From: Phycisphaerales bacterium
GTDB taxonomy: Bacteria; Planctomycetota; Phycisphaerae; UBA1845
Assembly: GCA_020639115.1 (NCBI GenBank)
Contig: JACKHG010000003.1
Span: 296,367 to 360,366 of the forward strand
Length of the DNA stretch: 64,000 nucleotides
Direction of reading: 5' to 3'
Shown here in pieces: positions 54,401 through 63,548 of this stretch (position 1 is its first letter; each line of letters opens with the position of its first letter). Position numbers and translations under genes: made by a program. The notes beneath the pieces were generated by a model that was not told the origin of the DNA, searched no databases, and worked only from the letters and a program-made list of their open reading frames with translations.

Positions 54401-54810
54401 CGGGGATCGCTGCGCACGTCGTCGATGCGGATGGCGCGTTCGCCGCGAAAGGTCGGCGCGAAGAGCGCCGTGTTGCGTGGCATACCGAGCTTCGCAAATT
54501 CTTCGGCGGGAGCGCCGCTGAGCGTGTACAGGCGGTACGACTCGCCGTGCTCGTCCGTGGTGTTGTAGAAGTAGGCGCCGAACTGGGCGCCGGTGAGCTG
54601 CGTGCCGGCATCGGTTACGCGTTGCACGAGTTCGCGAAGATCGAACTCGGCGGTCAGGCTGCGGGCGACGGCCGTGAGGATTTCAATGTCGCCGTGTCCG
54701 GCGTGGTGGGGCGGATCGGCGTAGTCGCCGGCCGTAACCTGCGGCGATGGGGCTTCGCGCGCGGCGGACGCCGCGGATACCGGGCTGGATGCAGACGGAC
54801 GGCGATCCAT
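51454..54810 (-). CDS. Multi-PAS/GAF sensor histidine kinase, HWE family
   Basis: A 1118-residue soluble kinase. Order of domains: GAF (about 45-205), PAS (about 225-350), PAS (about 350-475), GAF (about 490-650), PAS (about 665-785), PAS (about 790-905), then the kinase core. The core shows the HWE hallmarks: ELNHRVKNTLA with phosphoacceptor H909, HELCTNAAKYGAL with N1008, and WCE at 1041-1043. HWE kinases often bind flavin through PAS domains and sense light or redox, but chromophore binding is not certain here. No membrane helix is seen, so it is cytosolic. It is coupled to the receiver gene 51108-51461 by overlap. Confidence 0.93.
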   Translation of the reverse strand: MDRRPSASSPVSAASAAREAPSPQVTAGDYADPPHHAGHGDIEILTAVARSLTAEFDLRELVQRVTDAGTQLTGAQFGAYFYNTTDEHGESYRLYTLSGAPAEEFAKLGMPRNTALFAPTFRGERAIRIDDVRSDPRYGQNAPHGGLPDGHLPVRSYLAVPVVARSGEVLGGLFFGHGAAGVFTERAERLALGLAAQAAIALENASLHQQAQREIEERKRIEQSLRESEQRYRQLVQRLPAAVYTCDALGRIRLFNAAAVKLWGRTPQIGDEWWCGSWRIYRPDGTPLPQHECPMAVALKEGRAIHGEEIIIEQPDGTRRNIVAHPEPIFDAAGRLAGAVNMLVDVTEEHRADETKARLAAIVESSQDAIVSKTLDGIITSWNAGAEVIFGYTAEEAVGEHITLIIPDERRSEEDDIIRRLRNGQRIEHYETQRVGKGGRRVEVSVNISPLRDAHGVIIGAAKVARDITAQKRSAVELTAIKDDLAVQVEALKRLHELSLSLASSLDLNANLAAILKTAIVLHTADMGSLSLANPATGSLEIAHTIGFDPGAFGQPECPPASACAAAAATGQRVVVEDFETDERFMAFRDTARSLGFRAAHSTPIVDRAGNLLGVLAVQFRAKHRPTVREMQFADMCARYAHGTIEAARHQQELRASEQRFRILADTAPAMLTVQTAGACTLPGYNFTGQEAAPWAPGGSRVHPDDRDGVTEVFRTANIQRQPFSFDYRLRRFDGEYRWAIDAGHPRFDSAGAVLGYIGSVIDIHDRKQAEDALRDSEEKFRNMADNMSQFAWMTDANGWIFWYNRRWFEYTGTTLADMQGWGWTKVHHPDHLDRVVAKFCTALRTGEPWEDTFPLRGRDGQFRWFLSRAMPIRDEEGQIIRWFGTNTDITERKEAEQQLRFVMAELNHRVKNTLATIDAVAHQTIRHSASLEEFQTAFSQRLRAFGQAHSLLTQTHWEGASLYDLIQRELRARCGHDGQMDIHGPMVVLRPKAALALHMVIHELCTNAAKYGALCSDAGKVKIEWTLKPGLRHEELHLNWCESGGPPVSTPTKRGFGSRVLESTIAYELEGKLELEFRRAGLVCVIVFPLREESGYGRAAAGPEGKSPGPDTRHNHA

Positions 54811-55086
54811 GCGGGCGCTGCCTGAAGTAATCCAGATGACAGGGGGATGACACGCTGCTCAGCCCTCATCAGTCATTGTAGAGGGTGCCGTGCCCGGAGG
54901 CTACTGACACCTGGGTTTGCCGTGCAGGCGGGATGGCGCGGGGTGTCAGGAACCGGCATGACGATTCCGTCAGGGTGCGATGGGGAATGGTGCCATTGCG
55001 GTGCGGGGCGCGCAACACGATGCCCGCAGCGCCGCGGTGTGCGACGGTGCGGGCATCATGGATGCGGCGGGTCTGTCAAGTGGGCA

Positions 55087-55296
55087 CTACTCGCGCTGGG
55101 CTGATTCGTCGTAGAAGCGATCGACTTCCTTCTTGACCGCATCGCGTTCCTGGCCGTAGCGCTCCTGGATCTTGCCGACGAGCTGGTCGCGCTTGCCGTC
55201 GATCACATCGAGGTCGTCGTCGGTGAGCTTGCCCCATTTCTCCTTCACTTTGCCTCTCATCTGTTTCCAGTTGCCTTGGGTGGTGTCCTTGTTCAT
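55087..55296 (-). CDS. CsbD family stress-response protein
   Basis: A 69-residue hydrophilic protein matching CsbD along its length: NWKQMRGKVKEKWGKLTDDD and DGKRDQLVGKIQERYG. CsbD-like proteins are small, highly charged and induced by general stress; their biochemical role is unknown. AAGGAG lies just upstream of the ATG. It follows the DUF3309 micro-gene by 60 bp on the same strand, a pairing often seen among small stress genes. Confidence 0.93.
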   Translation of the reverse strand: MNKDTTQGNWKQMRGKVKEKWGKLTDDDLDVIDGKRDQLVGKIQERYGQERDAVKKEVDRFYDESAQRE

Positions 55297-55356
55297 CTTG
55301 GTTCTCCTTCTTTTCTGTTGTTTGGTTCTCGGAATGCTCTGCAGCCACGCGCCGGG

Positions 55357-55512
55357 TCAGATCACGCGCATGACCAGCAGGACGATCACGACGACGAGCA
55401 GCACGCTGACGGCCCCGCTGGGATAATACCCCCAGTTGCGGCTGTAGGGGTACGTCGGCAAGGCGCCGATCAGCAGCAGGATGAGCACGATGAGCAGTAT
55501 CCAACTGAGCAC
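55357..55512 (-). CDS. DUF3309-like micro-protein, 51 residues, two hydrophobic segments
   Basis: A GTG-started frame of 51 codons with an excellent AGGAGG 7 nt upstream. The product is two hydrophobic segments (LLIVLILLLIGALP and VSVLLVVVIVLLVMRVI) joined by a short turn TYPYSRNWGYYPSG, the layout and YPYSxxWGYxPSG signature of DUF3309. It would sit in the inner membrane. It shares an operon with csbD-like 55087-55296. Function is unknown; the family is frequent beside stress genes. Confidence 0.85.
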   Translation of the reverse strand: MLSWILLIVLILLLIGALPTYPYSRNWGYYPSGAVSVLLVVVIVLLVMRVI

Positions 55513-55615
55513 GGCGAATCCTCCTCACAAGCGACCGTCAAGGTGTCAGCGTGTCGCCGGGTCGGTCGTTTCCCGACTGCTCAAAGAATAGAGGGTGGTG
55601 ATTAACGGTGGATAA

Positions 55616-55636
55616 GAAGCGCCTGAGAAACGCTTC
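55616..55636 (-). terminator. Possible terminator of the pseudopilin gene
   Basis: On the minus strand, GAAGCG and CGCTTC arms with a 9-nt loop are followed by TTATCC, about 60 bp after the pseudopilin stop. Short stem, weak call. Confidence 0.35.
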
Positions 55637-55694
55637 AACCCGCGGAATGACGATTTGGAAATGACAAGCGGGGAGCGAACGGTGCAGCGGCGCC

Positions 55695-56648
55695 TTACGA
55701 GCCCCACGGGCAGGGGCCGCTGAGCTGCCGGATGAACCGGGCGATATTGGCGCGGTCCGGCGCGCCGCTGCGCCGCCAGAAATAGGGCTGGCCGTACTCG
55801 GCGAAGAGGGCGCGGCCCTCGGTTCGGGCCGGGTACAGCGGCCGTTCCACGTGGTCGTCGAGAAAGGCGATGGTGGCGCGGCCCTTTGGATTCGGGTGGT
55901 TCGCCTCGGTCGCCGACATGTGCCGCGTCGCGATGCAGTCGATGCCGTTGAAGCTTCCCTCGGGAAAACCGGCATTGATGTGCACGTTGGGATGCTCCTC
56001 GAACATGGTCATGAAGGCCGCCGGGGCGAAGTTGACGTGCTGCCCGGCGGTGAACGAACGCGCCGTGCCGTCGGGCAGCAGGTTGTCCGGCGCGTCGGCG
56101 GCGTAGGTGAAGCCGCCCAGACGCTCCGGCGCGAGGTAGCCCACAAAGGCATTGAGCGAATAGCTCAGCCGGCCGTTGCCTCCGCCGCCGCGCGGGGTGT
56201 CGGTCGCGTCGCCCGGCTTATCCGAGGGGCACAGGTAGACATCCGGATCCTTGAGGTAGGGAAATAGCGTGCCGCGCCCGGGCACGTCGTCGACGAACTC
56301 CGGGTCGAGGTGGTAGGGCTTCACGTACGGCGGGGTCACCTCGAGCCCCACGATCCGGTCGCGGGCGCCGTCCCAGGTGACCCCGCTGATGCGCGGCCAC
56401 GCGGCGCCGAAGAGGTTCTGAAAGTAGAACATGCCGTGCGTGCCGGGAAACACGCCCTCGTCCGTGACGTACAGGTGCATGCCGGTCATGAGCTGCTTGA
56501 GGTGCGAGCTGCAGACCACGCCGCGCACCTGCTGCCTGGCACGCGAGAACGTGGGCACCAGGATGGCGATGAGCAGCCCGATGATGGAGATCACCACGAG
56601 CAGCTCGACGAGCGTGAACGCGCGCTTTGAGGATGTCATTTGGGTCAT
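55695..56648 (-). CDS. Type II secretion-like pseudopilin, planctomycete DUF1559-like type
   Basis: A 317-residue protein with an N-terminal prepilin signal: basic SKRA then FTLVELLVVISIIGLLIAIL, with the methylated Phe position and Glu5 of mature pilins. A globular domain follows. Near the C-terminus the motif TIAFLDDHVE corresponds to the H-x9-DG-type tail of planctomycete prepilin-like proteins. Such proteins are numerous in this phylum and are processed by a prepilin peptidase and exposed outside the inner membrane. Much longer upstream frame is antisense to the RND gene and not real. Start at ATG 56648 or three codons later. Confidence 0.88.
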   Translation of the reverse strand: MTQMTSSKRAFTLVELLVVISIIGLLIAILVPTFSRARQQVRGVVCSSHLKQLMTGMHLYVTDEGVFPGTHGMFYFQNLFGAAWPRISGVTWDGARDRIVGLEVTPPYVKPYHLDPEFVDDVPGRGTLFPYLKDPDVYLCPSDKPGDATDTPRGGGGNGRLSYSLNAFVGYLAPERLGGFTYAADAPDNLLPDGTARSFTAGQHVNFAPAAFMTMFEEHPNVHINAGFPEGSFNGIDCIATRHMSATEANHPNPKGRATIAFLDDHVERPLYPARTEGRALFAEYGQPYFWRRSGAPDRANIARFIRQLSGPCPWGS

Positions 56649-56797
56649 GGGCCGGATCGTTCCGCGGATACCTTCCGTTGCGACGCTGCGGCTGCTTCTC
56701 TCAGAAGGACGCAGCCGGTCCGCAAAAGGTCTACAGCAATCTGTGCGCTGGGGCCCGGTCCGGCCAGAAATCGCCGCGCACGCAGGAATCGCAGTGC

Positions 56798-59700
56798 CTA
56801 CGCGGACGGCTGGGAGGGCGCGGGCAGGCCGGCGGCAGCGCCGTCCGGACGGGCGTCGGCCGCGGGGCGGTGCCCCAGGCTGTGGACGATCACGTGGCAG
56901 GCCGGCATCATCAGGAGCACGACGGCGGCGGAGAACATGATGCCGAAGCCGAGGGCGATGGCCATGGGGATGAGGTAGCGGGCCTGCGGCGAGGTCTCGA
57001 AGATCATGGGCGTAAGCCCCATGAAGGTGGTGAGCGAGGTCAGCAGGATGGGCCGGAAGCGGCGCCGGCTGGCCTCCAGCGCCGCCCGCTCGAAGGGCAC
57101 GCCGCGGGCGATCAGGTCGTTCATGGTGACGGTCAGCACGAGACCGCCGTTCACGACGACGCCGCAGGTCGCGATGATGCCCAGCACGCTGACCACGGAG
57201 AGGTCGTAGCCCATCACGATGTGGCCGAGCAGCGCGGCGGCGATGGCGAAGGGCACGATCAGCATGGTGATGAGCGCCTCGCCGTAGCTGCGGTAGATGG
57301 CGGCGAGCATGCCGAAGATGACCGCGAGCGACGCGCCGAGTCCCCAGAGCAGCGCGTGCATCGCATCGATCTCCTCCTGCTGCCGGCCGCCGTAGGTGAA
57401 CGAGAGACCCGGGTGGTTCGCCTGGAGTTCGGGCAGCACGTTGGCCTCGAGGTCGGCGCGGACCTTGTTCACGTTGGTGAGCTCGGGCACGATGTTGGCC
57501 GTCACCGTCAGCACGCGCTGGGCGTTGACGCGCTTGATCTCCGTGTAGGCGCGGGTGCGGGTCAGGTCGACCGCCTCGAAGAGCGGCATTTCCCCACCGG
57601 CGGGCGTGCGCACGACCATGTTCTCGAGGTCCGCGAGCGAGCGGCGTTCGGACTCCGGCAGGCGGACCATCACCTTGACCTCGTTGCGCGCCCGCTGCAT
57701 GCGCAGGGCCTCGGCGCCGTAGTACGCGTGGCGGATCTGGCGGCCGATGGCCTCGTGGGTCAGGCCCAGGGCGCGGGCCGCGTCGGTGATGGTCAGATCG
57801 AGCTGCGGCTTGCCGGCGGCGAAGCCGTCGTCGATGTCCGTGACGCCGGTGTACGTCTGGAGCGTGGTCGCGAAGTCGTGGGCGGCTGCTTCGAGCGTGC
57901 GCCGGTCGGGGTGGGACAGTTCGACGGTCAACCCGCGCGAGCCCGACGGCCCCACTTCCCACTCGAAGTAGAGCGACTCCAGGCCGGGCAGCGGGCCGAT
58001 CTCGTCGCGCCACGCGCGGACGAAGTCAGCCGGGGTGAACTCACGCTGCTCCTGCGGCACGAGCACGAAGTTCACGTCGGCGGTGTTCGAACCCATCCGG
58101 CCCTGGCCGTTCATCCACCCGTCGAGCACCTGGTCGCGCGGGCCGAAGTGGTCGGCGGCGCGCAGCCCGGCGTGCTCGATAAGGTTGGCCACGCGCGTCG
58201 TCTCGCTGAAGGGCGCGCCGAACGGCACGCGCACCTCGGCGTCCACCCGGTCGCCCTCGATGCGCGGATTGAACGTGAAGTTGATCCGCCCGCTTTCGTA
58301 CCACGCAGCGACGACGATCAGCCCGGCGAGGAACGTCGCTACCGTGAGTCCGCGGTAACGCAGCGTCCAGGCAATGATCGGCTGGTAGACGCCGACGGTG
58401 AGCCGTTCGAAGCCCGCCGCCAGCCGGGTCTGCACCCGCGCGATCGCCGGCAGCAGCCCGCGGCGCTGCGGATCCACCGCTGTCGCGTGGGCCAGGTGCG
58501 CCGGCAGAATGAAGAGACTCTCCACCAGGGAAATCACGAAGACCGTGATCACCACCAGCGGAATCGCGGCGAAAAACCGGCCCGTCCGGCCGGGCACGAA
58601 CATCAGCGGGACGAACGCGACGATGTTGGTCAGCACGGCAAACAACACGGGCACGCCCATCTGTTTCGCGCCCGCGATGGCGGCGTCCATCCGCGTCGCG
58701 CCGCGCTGGATGTTCTCGAACACCTCCTCGCCGATGATCACCGCGTCATCCACCAGGATGCCCAGCGTGATGATGAATGCGAACAGCGAGATCATGTTGA
58801 TCGTCGTGTCCATCGCCGGCAGCAGCATGATGCCGCCCAGGATGCACACGGGGACCGCCGAGCCCACCCAGAAGGCCAGCTTCGGCGCGAGGAACACCGC
58901 GAGCACCAGCAGCACGAGCCCCATGCCGAACGCGCCGTTCTTCAGCAGCAGTTCGAGCCGCTCGCGGTACTCGCGGGCCCGGTCCCACATGATGTTCATT
59001 TCGACCGAGTCGGGCAGCTCGTGGTTCATCCGCTCGACGTAGCCGTAGACGAGTTCGGCGATATCGAGCGGTTTCTGATCGCCCGTCTGGTAGACCCACA
59101 GCGTCACGCCCGGCTTGCCGTTGAAGGTGGAAACCCGGTCGACGTCCTCGAACCCATCGGTGATCGTCGCGATGTCGCCGAGCTTCAGCCGCGCGCCGTC
59201 CGCGGCGCTCACCACCGGGATGTCGTAGTACTCGCTCGCGAAGAAGCGCCGACCCGCGGAACGCAGCAGCACCTCGCCGCCCTCGGTGCGCACCTCGCCG
59301 CCGGGTACGTCGCGCGCCGCGGCCCGCACCGTCTCCGCGATGTCGTCCAGCGTGAGGTTCAGCGCCCGCAACTGGGCCTGCGGCACCTCGATGGTGATCT
59401 CCGGATTGCGGATGCCCCGCACCTCGACCTGGGTGATCTCGTCGTAGGCGAGCAGATCGTTGCGCACCCGCTCGGCGAACTCGAAGAGCGTCCGCTCGTC
59501 CATGTCCGCGGCGATCGCGATCGTCACCGTCGAACGCTGCCGGATCGCCAGCTCCACGCGCGGCCGCTCCGCCTCCTCCGGGAAGGACGAGACGCGGTCG
59601 ATCGCGTTCTTGATGTCCTGCAGCGCCCGGTTCGGGTCGACGTCCTCGACCAGTTCGACCGACATGGAGCCGTTGCCCTCGACCGCGGTGGCCTCGATCC

Positions 59701-59962
59701 GCTTGACCGCCTCGAGCCCGCGGACCGCCTCCTCCGCCGGCAGCAGGATGCCCTCCTCCACCTCCTCGGGCGTCGCGCCGGGCAACGGCATGGAGAAATT
59801 CACAATATCGAGTTCGTACGCGGGGTAGACCTCCTGCTTGATGTCCGCCGCGACGAGCACGCCGCCCACGACGAACAGCAGCATCAGCAGGTTGGCGGCG
59901 ACGTGGTTGCGGGCCATGAAGCCGATCAGCCCGTCGCCGGGTTGGCGCTGGGGCAAGCTCAT
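56798..59962 (-). CDS. RND family efflux transporter permease (AcrB/MexB-like)
   Basis: A 1054-residue inner-membrane proton antiporter of the hydrophobe/amphiphile efflux RND family. The first membrane helix is at about 18-38; two large periplasmic loops follow the first helices of each half. The proton-relay helix 4 carries the paired aspartates D405/D406 (GILVDDAVIIGEE). The protein ends with a Pro/Ala-rich tail. It overlaps the adaptor gene by ATGA, so both subunits are co-translated. No TolC-like outer-membrane factor is encoded nearby, so that partner must be elsewhere. Substrates cannot be predicted. Confidence 0.95.
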   Translation of the reverse strand: MSLPQRQPGDGLIGFMARNHVAANLLMLLFVVGGVLVAADIKQEVYPAYELDIVNFSMPLPGATPEEVEEGILLPAEEAVRGLEAVKRIEATAVEGNGSMSVELVEDVDPNRALQDIKNAIDRVSSFPEEAERPRVELAIRQRSTVTIAIAADMDERTLFEFAERVRNDLLAYDEITQVEVRGIRNPEITIEVPQAQLRALNLTLDDIAETVRAAARDVPGGEVRTEGGEVLLRSAGRRFFASEYYDIPVVSAADGARLKLGDIATITDGFEDVDRVSTFNGKPGVTLWVYQTGDQKPLDIAELVYGYVERMNHELPDSVEMNIMWDRAREYRERLELLLKNGAFGMGLVLLVLAVFLAPKLAFWVGSAVPVCILGGIMLLPAMDTTINMISLFAFIITLGILVDDAVIIGEEVFENIQRGATRMDAAIAGAKQMGVPVLFAVLTNIVAFVPLMFVPGRTGRFFAAIPLVVITVFVISLVESLFILPAHLAHATAVDPQRRGLLPAIARVQTRLAAGFERLTVGVYQPIIAWTLRYRGLTVATFLAGLIVVAAWYESGRINFTFNPRIEGDRVDAEVRVPFGAPFSETTRVANLIEHAGLRAADHFGPRDQVLDGWMNGQGRMGSNTADVNFVLVPQEQREFTPADFVRAWRDEIGPLPGLESLYFEWEVGPSGSRGLTVELSHPDRRTLEAAAHDFATTLQTYTGVTDIDDGFAAGKPQLDLTITDAARALGLTHEAIGRQIRHAYYGAEALRMQRARNEVKVMVRLPESERRSLADLENMVVRTPAGGEMPLFEAVDLTRTRAYTEIKRVNAQRVLTVTANIVPELTNVNKVRADLEANVLPELQANHPGLSFTYGGRQQEEIDAMHALLWGLGASLAVIFGMLAAIYRSYGEALITMLIVPFAIAAALLGHIVMGYDLSVVSVLGIIATCGVVVNGGLVLTVTMNDLIARGVPFERAALEASRRRFRPILLTSLTTFMGLTPMIFETSPQARYLIPMAIALGFGIMFSAAVVLLMMPACHVIVHSLGHRPAADARPDGAAAGLPAPSQPSA

Positions 59963-61386
59963 GGGGCGGTTTCCACAGCGGAGTCACCGACGGAGGGGGT
60001 GGCTGGGGGCGTCGCGGGCCTCTCCGCGTCGCGGATGCGCAGCGGCATGCCCGGCACGACGCTGGCCAGGTGCGTGGTCACGAGCTGATCGCCGGGGGCG
60101 AAGCCGTTGCGCACGAGCACGTCGTCCTGCCGTCGCCAGACGATTTCGACCGGGTGAATGGCCAGTTCGCCCGCGGTGTTGCGGACCCAGACACGATCAT
60201 TTTCGCGCAGGGCCTTGCGGGGAATCGCGTAGACGTCTTCCAGCGTGCCCGCCTCGATCCGCAGGTGCAGGTAGCTGCCCAGCAGGATGCGGCGGCCCGC
60301 GCGGGCATTGTCGGTCAGGCCGAGCGGATCGCGGATGGAGACGAGCACCCGGGCCATGCGTCCGAGCGGATCGAGATTTCCCAACGGCCGCAGCGCCACG
60401 CCCGCGTGCGCTTCCCCGGGGCCGCCCGTCGCGAGCTGTACGCGCACGTTGCTCGGGTGATCGGGTTCATCGACGGCGAAACGCACATCCTCCAGCCGCG
60501 AGAGCGGAACCGCCGCTTCGACCCAGAATTCATCGGTCGCCACCAGCGTCGCCACCGCGGCCTGTGGGCCAACGCGCTGGCCGACCTCGACGCTCTCCGC
60601 CAGCACCATCGCATCGAACGGAGCCTTGATCTGCGTGCGGTCCAGGGCGAGCTGCGCGGCCTCCAGCCGGCGCTCGGCCACGCGCACACTGGCGCGGGCG
60701 CTCTCCGCGGCCCGCTGCTGCTCGTCGATCTCGGCGTTGAGCGTCTCGCGCGCCGCCTGCTGGCTTTCCAGCTCCGTGCGGGCGTCGCGCGCCTCGGATT
60801 CGCCCGCCGAGCGCTGCTCGGCGAGATTGCCCAGCCGCTGCGCGTTCCACTGCAGGTAGGCGATCTCGACGTCGAGCTGTCGGCCGCGGCTGCGGAGCGT
60901 GGCGATGCGTGCTTCCGCCTGCTTGACGCCCTGCTCCTCGACCTTGAGGTCCGCTTGCGCCTGGGCCACGGCGATCGCGTAGTCGGCGGGATCGATCTTG
61001 AAGAGCACGTCGCCGGCGGGGATCAGGCCGCCGGCCTCGACTCTGGGATTCAGCTCGACGATCCGGCCGGTCACCTCGGGCACGACGCGGATCTGCCGCG
61101 CGGGGACGGCTGTCCCGTACGCCTCGACGTATACGGGCGTGGCGTGCGGCACGAGTTCCGCGACACCCACCACGGGCGCGAGCGCCTCGGGATCCGATTT
61201 CGGGACGTGCGGCGGCGAACTGATCAGCGCCGCGCCGATGCCCAGGGCCGCCGCCACGAGCAGCACGGGCACCGCGAGGTTGCTGAGAAACCCGCGCAGG
61301 CCGGACGGGGCCTTCGGCGAATGGGCCGGCGTGGGCGCCGCCGGCGCGGGTGGGGGGCCGGAATCGTGTGGAACTTGTGCGGTCAT
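59959..61386 (-). CDS. RND periplasmic adaptor (membrane fusion protein)
   Basis: About 475 residues: a Pro-rich N-terminus, one membrane helix (VPVLLVAAALGIGAALI), a lipoyl-like half (VVPEVTGRIVELNPRVEAGG and its partner after the hairpin, QIKAPFDAMVLAESVEVGQRV), a long alpha-helical coiled-coil hairpin rich in Ala, Glu and Arg, then barrel domains. This is the HlyD/AcrA-type adaptor that links the RND pump to an outer-membrane channel. The start is taken at ATG 61386; an in-frame GTG at 61467 would add an unlikely segment. The downstream end overlaps the permease start. Confidence 0.92.
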   Translation of the reverse strand: MTAQVPHDSGPPPAPAAPTPAHSPKAPSGLRGFLSNLAVPVLLVAAALGIGAALISSPPHVPKSDPEALAPVVGVAELVPHATPVYVEAYGTAVPARQIRVVPEVTGRIVELNPRVEAGGLIPAGDVLFKIDPADYAIAVAQAQADLKVEEQGVKQAEARIATLRSRGRQLDVEIAYLQWNAQRLGNLAEQRSAGESEARDARTELESQQAARETLNAEIDEQQRAAESARASVRVAERRLEAAQLALDRTQIKAPFDAMVLAESVEVGQRVGPQAAVATLVATDEFWVEAAVPLSRLEDVRFAVDEPDHPSNVRVQLATGGPGEAHAGVALRPLGNLDPLGRMARVLVSIRDPLGLTDNARAGRRILLGSYLHLRIEAGTLEDVYAIPRKALRENDRVWVRNTAGELAIHPVEIVWRRQDDVLVRNGFAPGDQLVTTHLASVVPGMPLRIRDAERPATPPATPSVGDSAVETAP

Positions 61387-61536
61387 GCCATCGCTTGCGT
61401 CAACATCTCCCGCAGCGTCCACCCGGTCAGGACGCTGGGGCATACAGCCAATGAGGACCTCGAGCACCGCATGATAAGCGAAGTGGTCCGCGAGTTGAAA
61501 TCGGCGGAGTCCGGCAGTGTGTCGGGACTGTCGGAG

Positions 61537-63303
61537 TCAGCGCGCCGGCCCGTAGACGATGAGCTGCGCCTCGGTCACGTGCGTTGGCGCCCAGGTCTGG
61601 CCGCGATTCTCGTTCACGTAGGGGTCGAGGGCGTAGTCGATCGTCAGCGTGCCCGCCTGCACCGCCCGCGGAGCGACGTTCACCAACCACGGGTGCACGA
61701 CGTCGCCGGGCGCCCATCCGGCGCGGTCGTACTTCCACGTGCCGCCCTGCGGACGACAGGGGTTCAGGTAATTGTCGGTTTTCCAGAGCACGTTGTGCTG
61801 CGCCTGGTCGTTCACGGTCAGCGTGCGGCCCAGCGGCATGAACTCGCCTGCGTTGCCGCTGTTGGGGGTCATGCCGTGGCCGGTGACCACGACGCGGACC
61901 TTCGCGGCCGTGGTTGCGGGCGGGAGCGTCACCGTCCGCTGCTGGTAGAACGCCTCGACCGGCTTGTCGGGATTCCCTATCTCCGGGCTGCCGGACCAGA
62001 GGTTGATCACGCGCGTCGCGAACCGGTCGTCCTCGGGCGGTCCCGGGTAGAAGTCGAAGCTGACGCTGACCACCCAGCCCTCGCCCTGCGTGCCGCACTC
62101 CTGCACCAGCCGTTGCGTGCCGATGAGCAGCGGGCGAAAGTCGCTCACGTCCACGCGCCAGACGTGCCCCCGATGGTACGGCGTGATGTAGCGAAGCAGC
62201 TCGAAGCGTTCTGGTTTTTCTGACCCGCCCGGCGACTCGATCCAGAGGTGCGCGATTCGATCCCACGGGTCGAAGCGTGACTCCGGCTTGTCGAGCCGCA
62301 GCGTGCAGATGATGCGGCCGAATCGGTCGGTGTCGTCGGGAAAGTGGACCTCGGCTGCGTTCGATCGGTGGTCGACGTCGTTCAGCACGTGGTCGAGGGC
62401 GACGACGTTCAGGGGTGGCTGCGGTGGCGGGATTTCGCCGGCCCAGCCGATGGCCACGTCATCGATGAGCACGTCGCCGGCGGTGTCGGTGTTCCGCGAC
62501 CCGAAGACGGGGCGGCCGACGAACGCGGTCATCGAGGGGATGAAGTAATCCGTGAATTGCGGCTCGTCGTCGATCGCCAGCGAGACGTCGGCGCCGCCGG
62601 TGACGAACGCGATATGCAGCTTCACCCGGTGCGGCTTCTCGTCGCGGAATTCCACGGTCGAGACGCGTTTGACGATTTCCAAGCCGTTCCAGTGCAGCGA
62701 GACTTCGTGCTGTGGCCGGTCGTACGTGTTGCCCGATCCGCGGAACGGGTCGCGATTCGCGGGATCGGACGCGTCGAAACCGACGCCGAATGCGTCCAGC
62801 AGGCTCGGCGCTTCCCAGCCCCAGTCGTACTCCACGACGCCGGGATTTCCCCCAGGGCCGGGATACGCCTCCTCGGCGAGCGGTGGAGGAATCTCCGCTT
62901 TCGTGCCGTAGCGGGCGACGTCCAGCCAGGCGAAGCCCATGCCTTCCGTGCCGGTGTTCATCACCAGCGTCCACGCAACGTCGATCGTCCGCACCCGGTG
63001 GTCGGTCGGCGCGGGGGCAGCCGCGGCCGCCGTGGAACGCCACCACGATTCGAGCAGGTACAGCTTGCCGTCTTCTATCCGCGGCGCCGGCATGCGTTTT
63101 TCGGCCTCGCCGGTGGCCTGCACCGTCCAGCCCGCCAGGCCGTTGGTACCGGCGAACGCGTAGGAGACTGTTGCGCCGGCGGAGTCAGGCGGAGTATCCG
63201 CATCGTCGACGAGGCCCGCCGCGGCTGATGCAGCCGCCAGGATGCCGAGCAGGTGTACCAGTGAGGCGGCTTTGGATCGCGCGGGCCACGTTGTGTTGCT
63301 CAT
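61537..63303 (-). CDS. Secreted PNGase F-like protein
   Basis: A 588-residue exported protein with a signal peptide (hydrophobic core LVHLLGILAAASAAAG). Residues ~45-300 resemble a lectin-like beta-sandwich (VLIDDVAIGWAG at its end). From about 310 on there are features of peptide-N-glycosidase F: FDPWDRIAHLWIES, whose Asp matches the catalytic region of PNGase F, and the second-domain block HGMTPNSGNAGEF, NPCRPQGGTWKYDRAGWAPG. It may release N-glycans or bind glycoproteins outside the cell. The domain call is from motifs, and catalytic residues are not proved. Confidence 0.7.
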   Translation of the reverse strand: MSNTTWPARSKAASLVHLLGILAAASAAAGLVDDADTPPDSAGATVSYAFAGTNGLAGWTVQATGEAEKRMPAPRIEDGKLYLLESWWRSTAAAAAPAPTDHRVRTIDVAWTLVMNTGTEGMGFAWLDVARYGTKAEIPPPLAEEAYPGPGGNPGVVEYDWGWEAPSLLDAFGVGFDASDPANRDPFRGSGNTYDRPQHEVSLHWNGLEIVKRVSTVEFRDEKPHRVKLHIAFVTGGADVSLAIDDEPQFTDYFIPSMTAFVGRPVFGSRNTDTAGDVLIDDVAIGWAGEIPPPQPPLNVVALDHVLNDVDHRSNAAEVHFPDDTDRFGRIICTLRLDKPESRFDPWDRIAHLWIESPGGSEKPERFELLRYITPYHRGHVWRVDVSDFRPLLIGTQRLVQECGTQGEGWVVSVSFDFYPGPPEDDRFATRVINLWSGSPEIGNPDKPVEAFYQQRTVTLPPATTAAKVRVVVTGHGMTPNSGNAGEFMPLGRTLTVNDQAQHNVLWKTDNYLNPCRPQGGTWKYDRAGWAPGDVVHPWLVNVAPRAVQAGTLTIDYALDPYVNENRGQTWAPTHVTEAQLIVYGPAR

Positions 63304-63548
63304 GGTATTGTCCTCGAATCGCAGCGGTGCCCGCGACGTCGGGTGCTCAGCCGGTCTGCTCTTGCGCGGATTCAGTCTACCAGAAGTGAGGGAACGCGGC
63401 CCGCAAGGACGATGGGCCGGTCGCGATCATGCTGGTCGGTCGCGATAACCGGCTCGATCACGACTTCCCTGCTCGATCACGCTCAACTCGTTGAATTACG
63501 ATTCCAACCGGATGGAAGGTCGCCGCACGCTCGGACAGCGCGTTGGTT

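Noticed and set aside
56627..60088. A 1153-codon plus-strand frame
   Set aside because: Antisense to the RND permease, whose conserved helices and DD motif are on the minus strand.
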